Of a stretch of DNA of 64,000 bases, positions 9,787-19,373 are shown one piece after another. The stretch is from Bryobacterales bacterium (GTDB lineage Bacteria > Acidobacteriota > Terriglobia > Bryobacterales > Bryobacteraceae). A program made the position numbers and the translations under genes. Within the stretch, counting starts at the first letter, position 1. Each line of letters begins with the position of its first letter. The notes beneath the pieces were generated by a model. The model did no database searches and was not told the DNA's origin. It saw only the letters and a program-made list of their open reading frames with translations. The DNA is taken from NCBI GenBank assembly GCA_009697505.1, contig SHUD01000004.1:21395-85394 (forward strand), given 5' to 3'.

Positions 9787-10338
9787 CTATGCCACCTTCT
9801 CCACCAGCAGCACCTTTTCCATCCCGTCGATCTCCTGGAATTTCACTTCGATGATTTCGTTGGCATCGGTCTGCACCATGCGCCCCACGAAGCGGGCTTC
9901 AATCGGCAGTTCGCGCCACCCGCGGTCAATCAACACCAGCAGGTGCACGTTATCGGGACGGCCCTGATCGAACATCGCATCCATGGCGGCGCGCACCGTG
10001 CGGCCGGTATAGAGCACATCGTCCACCAGGATGATGTCTTTGCCGGTCACTGAAAACGGGATGTCTGTCGCATTGAGAACCGGCTGCTGCGCAACCGTCG
10101 ATAGATCGTCGCGATACAGGTTGATGTCCAGGATTCCAACCGGAATCTTGCGATGCTCCAAAGCGTCGAGTTTTTGCGCCAGGCGTTCGGCCAAAGGAAC
10201 GCCTCGGCGGCGGATACCGATCAAAGCCAGCTTGCCCAAGTCCTTGGTCTGTTCGAGGACTTCATGCGCCAAACGGACCAGGGTCCGGTCAATCTCGGAA
10301 GCGCTCATCAGTTGGGATTTTTCGCGGGTCACAGTCAT
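9787..10338 (-). CDS. pyrR: Bifunctional pyr operon regulator / uracil phosphoribosyltransferase
   Basis: IGIRRRGVPLAERLA; VILVDDVLYTGRTVRAAMDA PRPP-binding motif. Confidence 0.93.
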   Translation of the reverse strand: MTVTREKSQLMSASEIDRTLVRLAHEVLEQTKDLGKLALIGIRRRGVPLAERLAQKLDALEHRKIPVGILDINLYRDDLSTVAQQPVLNATDIPFSVTGKDIILVDDVLYTGRTVRAAMDAMFDQGRPDNVHLLVLIDRGWRELPIEARFVGRMVQTDANEIIEVKFQEIDGMEKVLLVEKVA

Positions 10339-10435
10339 AGTGGGGGCAAACGGTTTCAGCGTAACACGGCGCCTGTCCGCAGCGCTCGTGTGGTACCCAT
10401 CAGAAGTGTTTCAATAGAAGGAACCACCCTTCTTT

Positions 10436-11740
10436 ATGCAGCCAGTCAATATAGGAGTCATCGGGCTCGGCAATGTCGGCTCTGGCACGCTCGATATTCT
10501 CGCCGAAAACGCGGATCAGATCGCGCTCAAGTTGGGCTTCCCGTTGCGCGTCGCCGCCGTGTGCAGCCGCGGCGTGGTCCACAAGCAGATTCCCGCGGCG
10601 CTGGGCGCTCCTCTGCGCACCGCGGATTGGCGCGAAGTGGTCGATCACCCCGATATTCAAATTGTGGCCGAGCTGATCGGAGGCACCACGGTCGCGCGCG
10701 AGATCATCGAAGCCGCGGCGGCCAAGGGGAAGTCGGTGGTCACCGCCAACAAGGAGCTCATGGCGGCTTCGGGTGCGGACTTGTGGGATCAGGCCATCGC
10801 CTCGGGCATCAACCTGGCCATGGAAGCGAGCGTCGCGGGAGGCATTCCCATCCACACGGTGCTGCGCGAAGGAATTTCCGGCGACCGCGTCACGAACTTC
10901 TACGGCATCCTGAACGGCACCTGCAACTACATCCTTACGGAGATCGAGCGGCGCGGCGCCGGCTTCGAAGAAGTGCTGCAAGAGGCGCAGGCCGCCGGTT
11001 ACGCCGAAGCGGACCCCACCGCCGACGTGGACGGCTTCGACGCGCGCTCGAAACTGGTGATTCTTTCCGCGCTGGCTTTCGGCGAACGGATTTTCCCGGC
11101 CGATGTTTACACCGAGGGCATCCGCCGCATTTCGCCCATCGACTTTGGCTACGCCCACATTCTCAACCACACCATCCGGCTGGTGTGCATGGCGCGGCAA
11201 ACGCCGGAAGGGTTGCTGCTATCCGTGCGTCCGTCGCTGATTCCGCAGTCGACGATTTTGGCCGGCGTGCGCGGCGCTTACAATGCCATCTGGGTGCGTG
11301 GACGTTACGGCGCCGACACGTTCTACTACGGCCGCGGGGCCGGCGCGCATCCCACCGGTGTCGCGGTGGTGAGCGACTTGATGCGCGTGGCGCGCGAGAT
11401 CCGGTCGGGAAGCCCTGAACGAGTGTCGCCCTTTGCGCACGCCCGCCTCGGCGAATACTGCCCGATTCCGATTACGCTCAACCGCGCGGCGTATTATCTG
11501 CGCTTCCGCGTGAAGGATCGACCCGGCATCATTGCGCAATTGGCCGCTGCGCTAGCGGCGGAAAACATTTCCATCGAAGCCGTGCTGCAATTGCCCGAAG
11601 AGAACGCCAGTAACCTGCCGTTCGTGATCACGGTCGAGCCTACGACGGAAGCCTCCATCCGCGCGGCTTTGGCCCGCATGGAGAAGCTCGACTTCTTGAC
11701 GGAACCGCCACTCGCGATGCCCATGGAGGCATCGCTGTAA
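10436..11740 (+). CDS. hom: Homoserine dehydrogenase
   Basis: NIGVIGLGNVGSGTLDIL; GILNGTCNYILTEIE; C-terminal ACT domain. Confidence 0.95.
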   Translation: MQPVNIGVIGLGNVGSGTLDILAENADQIALKLGFPLRVAAVCSRGVVHKQIPAALGAPLRTADWREVVDHPDIQIVAELIGGTTVAREIIEAAAAKGKSVVTANKELMAASGADLWDQAIASGINLAMEASVAGGIPIHTVLREGISGDRVTNFYGILNGTCNYILTEIERRGAGFEEVLQEAQAAGYAEADPTADVDGFDARSKLVILSALAFGERIFPADVYTEGIRRISPIDFGYAHILNHTIRLVCMARQTPEGLLLSVRPSLIPQSTILAGVRGAYNAIWVRGRYGADTFYYGRGAGAHPTGVAVVSDLMRVAREIRSGSPERVSPFAHARLGEYCPIPITLNRAAYYLRFRVKDRPGIIAQLAAALAAENISIEAVLQLPEENASNLPFVITVEPTTEASIRAALARMEKLDFLTEPPLAMPMEASL

Positions 11741-11797
11741 GAAAATGGGCATGGTACCGTAGGGTCCTGATCGGTCGGGCATCGCAAGGAGGCTTCC

Positions 11798-13729
11798 GTG
11801 CCTTATCGCGTTTCACTCGTATTTGGGCTGACCTTTGCCTGGATTGCAGGCGGCGCTCTTGCTCAGCAGAACGCCCATGAGCCGCCGGCGGCGGATTCGT
11901 TGTTCCAGGCAATTCACAAAGCCGATGCTCGCGCCCTCAAGCTGGCACTGGATCGCGGAGTAAGTCCCAACGCCAAGGATGCTGAGGGCACGCCGGCCCT
12001 GATGGCGGCCGCGCTTTTCGCCGGGCTGGATTGCATGCGACTTCTGCTCGATCGCGGCGCGGACGCCAACGCCACTAATCCCGCCGGGGCCACGGTGCTG
12101 ATGTGGGCCATCCCCGATCTGGCGAAGGTCAAATTGCTGGTGGCGCGTGGGGCGAACGTGAACGCACGCTCGCGGAACTTGCAGCGGACGCCGTTGCTGA
12201 TTGCGGCGAGTTATCCGGGGACAGTGGAGTTGCTGAAGTTGCTGCTGGACAGAGGCGCCGATCTTCACGCCAAGGATGGGAGCGGCGCACACGCGCTGAG
12301 CCGGGCGGTGTTCTCCTCCGATGTCACGGTGGTGCGCTTTCTGGTGGAACACGGGTGCGATCCCGCGGAAGACTATCCGGGCAGGACGCGCATGGTGGCG
12401 CGCCATGATCCGCCGATCATCGAATATCTGCTTTCGATCGGCGCCAAAGTCCCGCCCGACGCGCTGACCATGGCGGTCAACTGGCACGATCCAAAACTGA
12501 TCGAGCGATGGATCGGGATGGGCGCCGATGTGAATGCCACCACCGGTGTGTACCGCAGGGCGCCGCTGATGACGGCGGCTGCCTCCGAGCAAGCGGGTGC
12601 GGCCACGTTGCAGGTGTTACTCGAGAAGGGCGCCAACCCGAACGCGCAGGATACGGATGGCGAACGGCCGCTCGACTGGGCCGTGTATCGCGCCGATCAG
12701 GCGAAGATCGATGTGCTGCGCGCGTTTGGCGCCAAACCGGGAAGCGGACCGCGTCACGAATCGTACCCGGCGCCGGAGCCGGGCGGGATCGCGGATGCCA
12801 AGACGTCGTTGAGCCGCAGTCTGGCGCTGCTGCTGCCCACGGGCCCGGTGATCTATGAGAAGCGGAAGTGTATCACTTGCCACAGCCACACGTTGCCGGT
12901 GGAAGCAGCGGCGGTTGCCCGCCGGAAGGGCATCGTAGTGAAGGAGGAGTTTGCGCAAAAGAATCTGGAACTGATTCTGGAGTCGTACCAAATCCAATCG
13001 GAAGCGGCATTGCAAGGGGACCAGCCGCCGGGCAATTTCGTCACGGTAGGGTACGTGATGGCGGCACTGAAGGCGGCGGGACACCCTCTGGACCGGATCA
13101 CGGCGGGAATTGTGCACATGACGGCAGGGCAGCAGATGCCGGACGGGCGCTGGGTGGGCAACGGCATTTCGCGGCCACCCTTGGAAGATAGCGTGGTCAG
13201 CCAGACGGCGTTGGCAGTCCGGGCGTTGACGCTGTATCCCATCGAAGGCGCACAAGCTGAATTGGGGGAAAAATTACGCCGCACGCGGCAGTGGCTGTTG
13301 GCGGTGAAGCCGGGTTCCGCGGAAGAGCGCAACATGCGGCTGATGGGACTGGTGTGGACCAAAGCCGCACGGACGGCGGTGGATGATGCAGTTCGCGAGG
13401 TGATGGCACGGCAGAAGGCGGACGGCGGATGGGCGCAGAGGCCACGGGATGCACCGGATGCGTACGCCACGGGGACGTCTCTGTATGCGTTGCACGAGGC
13501 AGGGGTTCCAGTGACCGCGGAAGCCTACCGCAAGGGCGTGGCGTTTCTGCTGGCGAATCAATATCAGAACGGCGCGTGGCTAGTGAAGACGCGGTCCTAT
13601 CCCACGCAGCCGTACTTCGAGAGTGGGTATCCGTTCGGGCACAATCAATGGATCTCGGCGGGAGGAGCCGGTTGGGCGTCGCTTGCGATCGCGTTGACGT
13701 TGCCGGAGCAGAAGCGGGCGGCGAAGTAA
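11798..13729 (+). CDS. Secreted ankyrin-repeat protein with CXXCH motif and terpenoid-cyclase-like alpha-toroid C-terminus
   Basis: Signal peptide; repeated ankyrin units (LLLDRGADANATNPAGATVLMWA); CITCHSH; repeats such as VVSQTALAVRALTLYP and ADGGWAQRPRDAPDAYATGTSLYALHEAGV. Confidence 0.75.
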   Translation: MPYRVSLVFGLTFAWIAGGALAQQNAHEPPAADSLFQAIHKADARALKLALDRGVSPNAKDAEGTPALMAAALFAGLDCMRLLLDRGADANATNPAGATVLMWAIPDLAKVKLLVARGANVNARSRNLQRTPLLIAASYPGTVELLKLLLDRGADLHAKDGSGAHALSRAVFSSDVTVVRFLVEHGCDPAEDYPGRTRMVARHDPPIIEYLLSIGAKVPPDALTMAVNWHDPKLIERWIGMGADVNATTGVYRRAPLMTAAASEQAGAATLQVLLEKGANPNAQDTDGERPLDWAVYRADQAKIDVLRAFGAKPGSGPRHESYPAPEPGGIADAKTSLSRSLALLLPTGPVIYEKRKCITCHSHTLPVEAAAVARRKGIVVKEEFAQKNLELILESYQIQSEAALQGDQPPGNFVTVGYVMAALKAAGHPLDRITAGIVHMTAGQQMPDGRWVGNGISRPPLEDSVVSQTALAVRALTLYPIEGAQAELGEKLRRTRQWLLAVKPGSAEERNMRLMGLVWTKAARTAVDDAVREVMARQKADGGWAQRPRDAPDAYATGTSLYALHEAGVPVTAEAYRKGVAFLLANQYQNGAWLVKTRSYPTQPYFESGYPFGHNQWISAGGAGWASLAIALTLPEQKRAAK

Positions 13730-13769
13730 GCGGATTAGCCGGCGTGACGGAGGCCAGCGGCCGCCCGCG

Positions 13770-14174
13770 TTAGTACTTAAAAAATTCCACCGGCTCGAAC
13801 GCGGTGATCTTCCACTGTTTCCCGCGACGCTCGATGCGGCATTTGACGATCCGCCGCCGCGTGATGCCGTTGCTGTGATTCGCGGCCTTTTCGGTGGTGA
13901 CCAGGACCCAATCGAGTTCGAGGGTCCGCCTCTGATTGTCGCCTTCGTGGTTGACGATCTCGATGGATGAGCCCACGTCGTGACCCGCGAGCAATCCCTG
14001 AACGTGGCCGCGCAGCGTGTCATATCCCGGCAGGCTGCGGTCAAACTTCGCCAGGAAGGCCGACGCATCGTCGTTCACCAACGCTTCGGCTGCCGTGCGG
14101 AAGAAGTCCCTCACATCCGCCGGCGGCTCGGCGAAAGCAAGGCTCGTGAACAGGAGTAACGCCGCTAGACGCAT
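13770..14174 (-). CDS. Exported small protein of unknown function (possibly NTF2/SnoaL-like)
   Basis: Signal peptide MRLAALLLFTSLAFAEPP; start at 14174 preferred over 14270. Confidence 0.55.
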   Translation of the reverse strand: MRLAALLLFTSLAFAEPPADVRDFFRTAAEALVNDDASAFLAKFDRSLPGYDTLRGHVQGLLAGHDVGSSIEIVNHEGDNQRRTLELDWVLVTTEKAANHSNGITRRRIVKCRIERRGKQWKITAFEPVEFFKY

Positions 14175-14175
14175 G

Positions 14176-15345
14176 TTAAGTCCGGTAACTGGCGTTGATC
14201 CGGATGTAGTCGTAGGTGAAATCGCAGGTCCAGAAGCGCGCGCGGCCGCGCCCACTGCCGCGCAGTGCAAAGCGGATGTGGCAGTCTTTTTCGTCGAGCT
14301 TGGCTTTCAATACGTCTTCGAAAAAGTCAGCGGCCAGGCCGCCCCGGCATACCGGGATGCCTTGCATGTCGATATCAACCTTCCGCGAATCGAAGGCCGC
14401 GCCCGAATAGCCGGCAGCGCAGATGATGCGGCCCCAGTTGGGATCGGAACCGGCAATCGCGGTCTTGACCAACGGCGAGTTCGCGATCGAACGCGCAATC
14501 TTCTCGGCGGCACGCTCGTTGGCCGCGCCTTCTACATCGATCGTCACCAGTTTGCTCGCGCCCTCGCCGTCGCGCGCGATCTGCCGCGCCAGAGATTCCA
14601 GGACGCTGGTGAGCGCCGCCTCGAACGCCTTCGCCGGCGGCTTCACGCCGGACGCTCCATTGGCCAGCACCGCCACCATGTCGTTGGTGGAAGTGTCGCC
14701 GTCCACGGAAACGCGGTTATAACTGTGGCCGATGGCCCGCTTCAGAGCCGAGCGCAACACGGCCGGAGACACTGCCGCGTCGGTGACCACGAATCCCAGC
14801 GTGGTCGCCATGTTGGGCTGGATCATGCCCGAACCCTTCGTCATTCCCGCCACGAACGCCACTTTGCGGCCGCTCTTGATTTCCGCGAAGGCCGTCTTCG
14901 GCACTGTGTCGGTGGTCATGATGGCCGCCGCGGCTGCATCGAAGCACGCCGCGTCGAGCCTGGCGACCAATTTCGGAAGAGTCTCCACGATCTTGCTCGC
15001 GTCCATCTCGACGCCGATCACGCCGGTGGATGCCGGCAGGACCTGCTCGGGCTTCACGCCGAGTGCTTTCGCCGCCGCGCGCACCGTTTCGAGAGCGACT
15101 TTATCTCCCGTGCGTGTCGCGCAGTTGGCGTTGCCCGCGTTGACCAGGATCGCGCAGGCCGTGCCGCGCGAAGCTTTCAAATTCTTCCGGGCCAGCGTCA
15201 CCGGCGCCGCTACCACGCGATTCCGTGTGAACACAGCGGCGGCTGCGGCGGGCGTGTCCGACACAATCAAGGCCAGGTCCGATTTGACGACCTTGCGAAT
15301 CCCCGCGTAAGTCGCCGCGTAGCGAAAGCCCCGCGGCAAGTTCAT
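14176..15345 (-). CDS. argJ: Bifunctional glutamate N-acetyltransferase/amino-acid acetyltransferase
   Basis: ATSTGVIG-like autocleavage region (PASTGVIGVEMD), MATTLGFVVTDAAV. Confidence 0.93.
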   Translation of the reverse strand: MNLPRGFRYAATYAGIRKVVKSDLALIVSDTPAAAAAVFTRNRVVAAPVTLARKNLKASRGTACAILVNAGNANCATRTGDKVALETVRAAAKALGVKPEQVLPASTGVIGVEMDASKIVETLPKLVARLDAACFDAAAAAIMTTDTVPKTAFAEIKSGRKVAFVAGMTKGSGMIQPNMATTLGFVVTDAAVSPAVLRSALKRAIGHSYNRVSVDGDTSTNDMVAVLANGASGVKPPAKAFEAALTSVLESLARQIARDGEGASKLVTIDVEGAANERAAEKIARSIANSPLVKTAIAGSDPNWGRIICAAGYSGAAFDSRKVDIDMQGIPVCRGGLAADFFEDVLKAKLDEKDCHIRFALRGSGRGRARFWTCDFTYDYIRINASYRT

Positions 15346-16259
15346 GGCAGAACCTCGCCACCCGTCACCGAAAACCCGTTTAGAAACGCCGCCGCCGGCA
15401 TTCGCTTCTTACCCTCCAACTGAACCTCCCGTAGTTCGATCGATTCCCCGTCTCCGCAACCAGCGTACAGCTTTCGATTCACCACTCGCAGCGCCCCCGG
15501 CGGAAGTGCCGGATCGCCCAGCGCCGCCTTGCAGATCTGCAAGCGCTGCCCGCGCAGGAATCCGTAACCGCCCGGCCATGGCTCGAAACCACGAATGCGA
15601 TTCAAGATCTGGCGAGCTGGAAGCTGCCAGTCAATCTTGCCGTCTTCCTTTTTGAGAATAGGCGCGTACGTCGCCCGCGAGTCGTCTTGTGGCAGCGGCT
15701 GGATCGCAGCCAGTTCCGCGAGCGTTTGCACCAGGAGATCCGCGCCGGCCTGGGCCAGACGCGCGCCCAATTGGACGGCGTCTTCTTCCGGACCGATCTC
15801 CGTTTCCCACGCGCGCAGAATGCCGCCGGTGTCCAGGCCTTCATCGATGCGCATGATAGTCACGCCCGTGCGGGGCTCACCATTCGCGATGGCCCATTGA
15901 ATCGGCGCCGCGCCGCGATATTTCGGGAGCAGGGAAGCGTGCACGTTGAAGATCCCCAGCGGTGGAATGTCGAGGATCGCCTTGGGAATGATCTGCCCGT
16001 AGCCGACGACGATGATCGCCTCCGGAGCCATCGCGCGCAGTTGCTCGACGACCTCCGGCCTCCGCATCCGCTCGGGTTGATAGACAGGAAGCCCCAGCCG
16101 CAGTGCGGTTTCCTTCACCGGATGCAGGGCGTCTTTCTGTCCGCGCCCCTTGGGTCGGTCGGGTTGGGTGTAGACCGCGATGACCTGATGGCCCGCTTTC
16201 ACGATCCGCTCCAGGCTCCCAACCGCGAAGCCGGGCGTGCCCATGAACACGAGCTTCAT
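15342..16259 (-). CDS. fmt: Methionyl-tRNA formyltransferase
   Basis: MKLVFMGTPGFAVGSLERIV start at 16259; NVHASLLPKYRGAAPIQWAI. Confidence 0.95.
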   Translation of the reverse strand: MKLVFMGTPGFAVGSLERIVKAGHQVIAVYTQPDRPKGRGQKDALHPVKETALRLGLPVYQPERMRRPEVVEQLRAMAPEAIIVVGYGQIIPKAILDIPPLGIFNVHASLLPKYRGAAPIQWAIANGEPRTGVTIMRIDEGLDTGGILRAWETEIGPEEDAVQLGARLAQAGADLLVQTLAELAAIQPLPQDDSRATYAPILKKEDGKIDWQLPARQILNRIRGFEPWPGGYGFLRGQRLQICKAALGDPALPPGALRVVNRKLYAGCGDGESIELREVQLEGKKRMPAAAFLNGFSVTGGEVLP

Positions 16260-16294
16260 CTTGGTTCTGGCTCCTGGCCTTTGGCCCTCGGTAT

Positions 16295-16810
16295 CTAATC
16301 CCACTCGCCGAGCTTTTGCAGCTTGCGAATTTTGCGCCGGATCAAGTCGCGCTTCAGCGCGCTCACGTGGCTGATGTAGAGCTTGCCATGCAGGTGATCC
16401 GTTTCGTGAAGAAAAGCCCGCGCCAGCAGATCCTCGCCGGTCATCTCGAATGGCTTGCCGGTGGCGTCCTGCGCCCGCACGGTGACTTTTTTCGGACGGT
16501 TCACCTGTTCGCGGAACGTCGGAATACTCAGGCACCCTTCCTCGCTTTTCTGCGAGCCTTCCATGTGAAGGATCTCGGGGTTGATCAGCAAGATCTTCGC
16601 TGCCGGGTCCTCGCCGATGGACGTGTCGATAACCGCCAGGCGTTGCCCGACGCCGATCTGCGGCGCCGCCAGTCCCACGCCCTTGGCCGCGTACATCGAC
16701 TCAAACATATCCTCGATGAGCTTGTGCAACTCCGGCGTATCGAATTCGGTGACGTCAGCGCCGCGCTGCTCCAGGACCGGATGTCCGTACTTCACGATCG
16801 GATAAATCAT
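16295..16810 (-). CDS. def: Peptide deformylase
   Basis: GVGLAAPQIGV; EEGCLSIP; HETDHLHGKLY motifs. Confidence 0.95.
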   Translation of the reverse strand: MIYPIVKYGHPVLEQRGADVTEFDTPELHKLIEDMFESMYAAKGVGLAAPQIGVGQRLAVIDTSIGEDPAAKILLINPEILHMEGSQKSEEGCLSIPTFREQVNRPKKVTVRAQDATGKPFEMTGEDLLARAFLHETDHLHGKLYISHVSALKRDLIRRKIRKLQKLGEWD

Positions 16811-17982
16811 CAGAAGTTCTTCACCTGTTCGAGATAACCTGCGTAGTTCCGCTTGGCTTCCAGCATGGAGTCGCCGCCAAATTTCTCGATCATGGCCCCG
16901 GCCAGCACCAGCGCCACCATGGCCTCGCCGATCACGCCCGCCGCGGGCACCACCGCGACGTCGCTGCGCTCATAAGCGGCGGGGGAAGCTTCGTGGGTCA
17001 CCAGATCCGCGCTTTCCAGCGGCCTGCGCAATGTCGAGATCGGCTTCAGCATGCCGCGCACCAGGATGTCCTGGCCGTTGGTCATGCCACCTTCCACTCC
17101 TCCTGCGCGATTGGCGCCCCGCGTGAAGGCCTGCTGTTCGCGGCTGTAGTGGATCGTGTCCTGGACTTTCGAACCGAACGCCGCCGCACCCTCCGCGGCG
17201 AATCCCACTTCGACGCCCTTCACGGCCTGCATGGAGACGATGGCCTGTGCCAGTCTTCCATCCAGCCGCGTATCCCAGGCAATATGCGACCCCAGCCCCG
17301 GCGGAACCCCGCGCGCGATCACTTCGAAGACGCCGCCCACGGTGTCGCCGGTCTTGTAGGCCTCGTCGACCACGAGCTTCATCCGCTGCTCAGCCTCGGC
17401 ATCCACGCAACCGAGCAGGACCTCGTCGCGTTCACTGAGCGCCACCAGTTCTTCCCAGGTTGCGGACCGTTCCAGCCGCTCGCTGCCCACCGCGATGACG
17501 TGGCTGAGCACGCCGATCCCAAATTCCGCCAGATAGGCCTTGGCCAGAGCGCCCACGGCCACCCGCGAAGTCGTTTCGCGGGCGCTGGCGCGTTCCAGAA
17601 TGTAGCGGGCGTCATGGAAGTTGTACTTGAGCGCTCCCGCCAGGTCGGCATGGCCGGGACGAGGCCGGGTCAGCGGCTTGGTCTTGCCTTCGGCGCCCTC
17701 GAACGTCTCCACCGGCAGGGCTTCGGTCCAGTTCTTCCAGTCTTTGTTTTCCAGCAGAATCGCGATCGGCGAACCGATGCTCTGCGAGTGCCGTACCCCG
17801 CTGACGATATGGGCCTTATCGGTTTCGATCTTCATGCGCCCGCCGCGCCCGAAGCCTTGCTGGCGGCGCCACAACTCGCGATCGATCTTGGCCAAAGATA
17901 CGGGGACGCCGGCGGGCAGCCCCGTCAGCGTGGCGACAAGGCACTCCCCGTGCGATTCCCCTGCGGTTTCAAAGCGGAGCAT
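16810..17982 (-). CDS. aroC: Chorismate synthase
   Basis: MLRFETAGESHGECLVATLTGLPAG; RPGHADLAGALKY; SARETTSRVAVGALAK. Confidence 0.96.
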   Translation of the reverse strand: MLRFETAGESHGECLVATLTGLPAGVPVSLAKIDRELWRRQQGFGRGGRMKIETDKAHIVSGVRHSQSIGSPIAILLENKDWKNWTEALPVETFEGAEGKTKPLTRPRPGHADLAGALKYNFHDARYILERASARETTSRVAVGALAKAYLAEFGIGVLSHVIAVGSERLERSATWEELVALSERDEVLLGCVDAEAEQRMKLVVDEAYKTGDTVGGVFEVIARGVPPGLGSHIAWDTRLDGRLAQAIVSMQAVKGVEVGFAAEGAAAFGSKVQDTIHYSREQQAFTRGANRAGGVEGGMTNGQDILVRGMLKPISTLRRPLESADLVTHEASPAAYERSDVAVVPAAGVIGEAMVALVLAGAMIEKFGGDSMLEAKRNYAGYLEQVKNF

Positions 17983-18021
17983 TGGAATATTTTATGGTAG
18001 CAACACTCGGAATGCGCGAGC

Positions 18022-18051
18022 GTGCCGAATTGTCACGTGCCGAATTGTCAC
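18022..18051. repeat. 15-bp perfect tandem duplication GTGCCGAATTGTCAC x2
   Basis: Read directly, between aroC and a small ORF. Confidence 0.85.
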
Positions 18052-18075
18052 GGAGATGCGTCGGATTGGGACGGC

Positions 18076-18183
18076 TTACTTCTCGACGGGGTGGGCGGTA
18101 TCGTCAGACTTAGGAGGCGACGAAATGGCTTCCAGTAACAGCGAAACGATCAACAACCCGGCGATGGCGGCTCCGATAATCAT
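18076..18183 (-). CDS. Candidate 35-aa single-TM small protein MIIGAAIAGLLIVSLLLEAISSPPKSDDTAHPVEK
   Basis: ATG preceded by AAGGGAG at SD spacing; hydrophobic N-terminal helix; polar tail; TAA stop; absent from the ORF track because it is short. Confidence 0.5.
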   Translation of the reverse strand: MIIGAAIAGLLIVSLLLEAISSPPKSDDTAHPVEK

Positions 18184-18300
18184 GCGACTCCCTTGTCTGC
18201 AAACTTTATTCCTGCACGTCGACTTCCATCCGGAAAGAGGCGCTCTCTATTCCATTTGTTAGATGTATCGGCTGCCCGGACGATTCATGAGAGGGAAAAT

Positions 18301-19239
18301 TTACCGTTGGAGCTGCGCGCAAACTTCGCGAAGCTGGGACATTTTTTCCGCGACCAGAGTCTCAGCTCGCTCCACCAGCCGCTTCAGGTTGCCGGGATCG
18401 GCATTATCCATATCGTCCTCGCCGTCGGCCAAATCTGTCTGCAACCGGTAGTACCGTCGGACGCCCCGTACTGAAGGGAGCAACTGCTCCATCTGGTATT
18501 CCGTGGTCCGGCTGACGCCGTCGAACACCACGTCGAGAATCGGCTTGGCCCAACCCAGAAACCCCGGCCGGTAACGGATCGCCTCGGCATGGCGGCCGGT
18601 TCCAAGGGAAACCAGCAGGATCTCCGCATCCGGACGGCTCTGCCGCGCCTCGGCATAGGCGCACAGCGCCGGGTTGTTGGCGTAAGTTCCGCCGTCGATC
18701 AGCGTCCACTCCCCGTTGCCAAGCCGGGCCGGAGGGAAGTAGGTCGGCGCGGCAGAGGTCGCGCGCGCCACTTCCCACAGGGGAAAATCATAGCTTGCAT
18801 CCTTCGCCGCACGGTCTGAACGGAAAAACCAGGGCTGGCGCAGCCGGATCTCGTAGCTGGTAGCCAATACGCCGCACAGGGAGTCTTGGAGGCGGCTAGC
18901 GCCGAAGAACTTCTTGAGCACGTTTTCGATGCCGCTGGAGGAATACTTTTCCGCCAGCGGACGCCTCACTTTGCTCCAAAGCGATTGCGGGAAGATGGTT
19001 GACGCCTGCCGAAGATACAGTTCGCGCAAGTCCCCAGCGGCGTAGGCGGGCCGCCCGTTGTGGCCGGGCATCGCCAGCCCCGCCGCCAGAATGCCGCCCG
19101 TCGAAGTTCCGGCCACCAGGTCAAACAGATCCGCAACCCGCTTGCCAGTTTGCCGTTCGATTTCCATCAGCACAGTGGCCGGAATGATCCCGCGAATTCC
19201 CCCGCCGTCGATCGCCAGAATCTTGAACACGTGCGCCAT
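18301..19239 (-). CDS. Patatin-like phospholipase
   Basis: DGGGIRG oxyanion loop, GTSTGG nucleophile elbow, DGGTYANNP. Confidence 0.9.
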   Translation of the reverse strand: MAHVFKILAIDGGGIRGIIPATVLMEIERQTGKRVADLFDLVAGTSTGGILAAGLAMPGHNGRPAYAAGDLRELYLRQASTIFPQSLWSKVRRPLAEKYSSSGIENVLKKFFGASRLQDSLCGVLATSYEIRLRQPWFFRSDRAAKDASYDFPLWEVARATSAAPTYFPPARLGNGEWTLIDGGTYANNPALCAYAEARQSRPDAEILLVSLGTGRHAEAIRYRPGFLGWAKPILDVVFDGVSRTTEYQMEQLLPSVRGVRRYYRLQTDLADGEDDMDNADPGNLKRLVERAETLVAEKMSQLREVCAQLQR

Positions 19240-19373
19240 CCGCTCCTGGCCTGTTTTTCGCAGATGGCCGGCGCGGATGGGATTCGTCCAGCTTCATGTC
19301 GCGGAGCCCAAAGGGACTTGATCCCCCGGGGGAGGAGTGACTTGCCGGCCCGCTATCGGGTCCGTCCGGAATC

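Noticed and set aside
10339-10435. PyrR-responsive attenuator upstream of pyrR
   Set aside because: The 97-bp divergent gap shows no convincing terminator/antiterminator pair or PyrR-binding loop by eye.
14017-15423. 468-aa plus-strand ORF opposite argJ
   Set aside because: Shadow ORF on the complement of argJ, rich in Arg/His/Gly with no domain.
18022-18051. 15-bp tandem duplication as a regulatory site
   Set aside because: Listed as a repeat only; it lies downstream of the small ORF and upstream of aroC, with nothing further to support regulation.
18301-19239. Patatin-like phospholipase as a CBASS (CapV) effector
   Set aside because: No CD-NTase cyclase or other defence genes nearby; neighbours are aroC and a methyltransferase. 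Kept as a plain patatin call.
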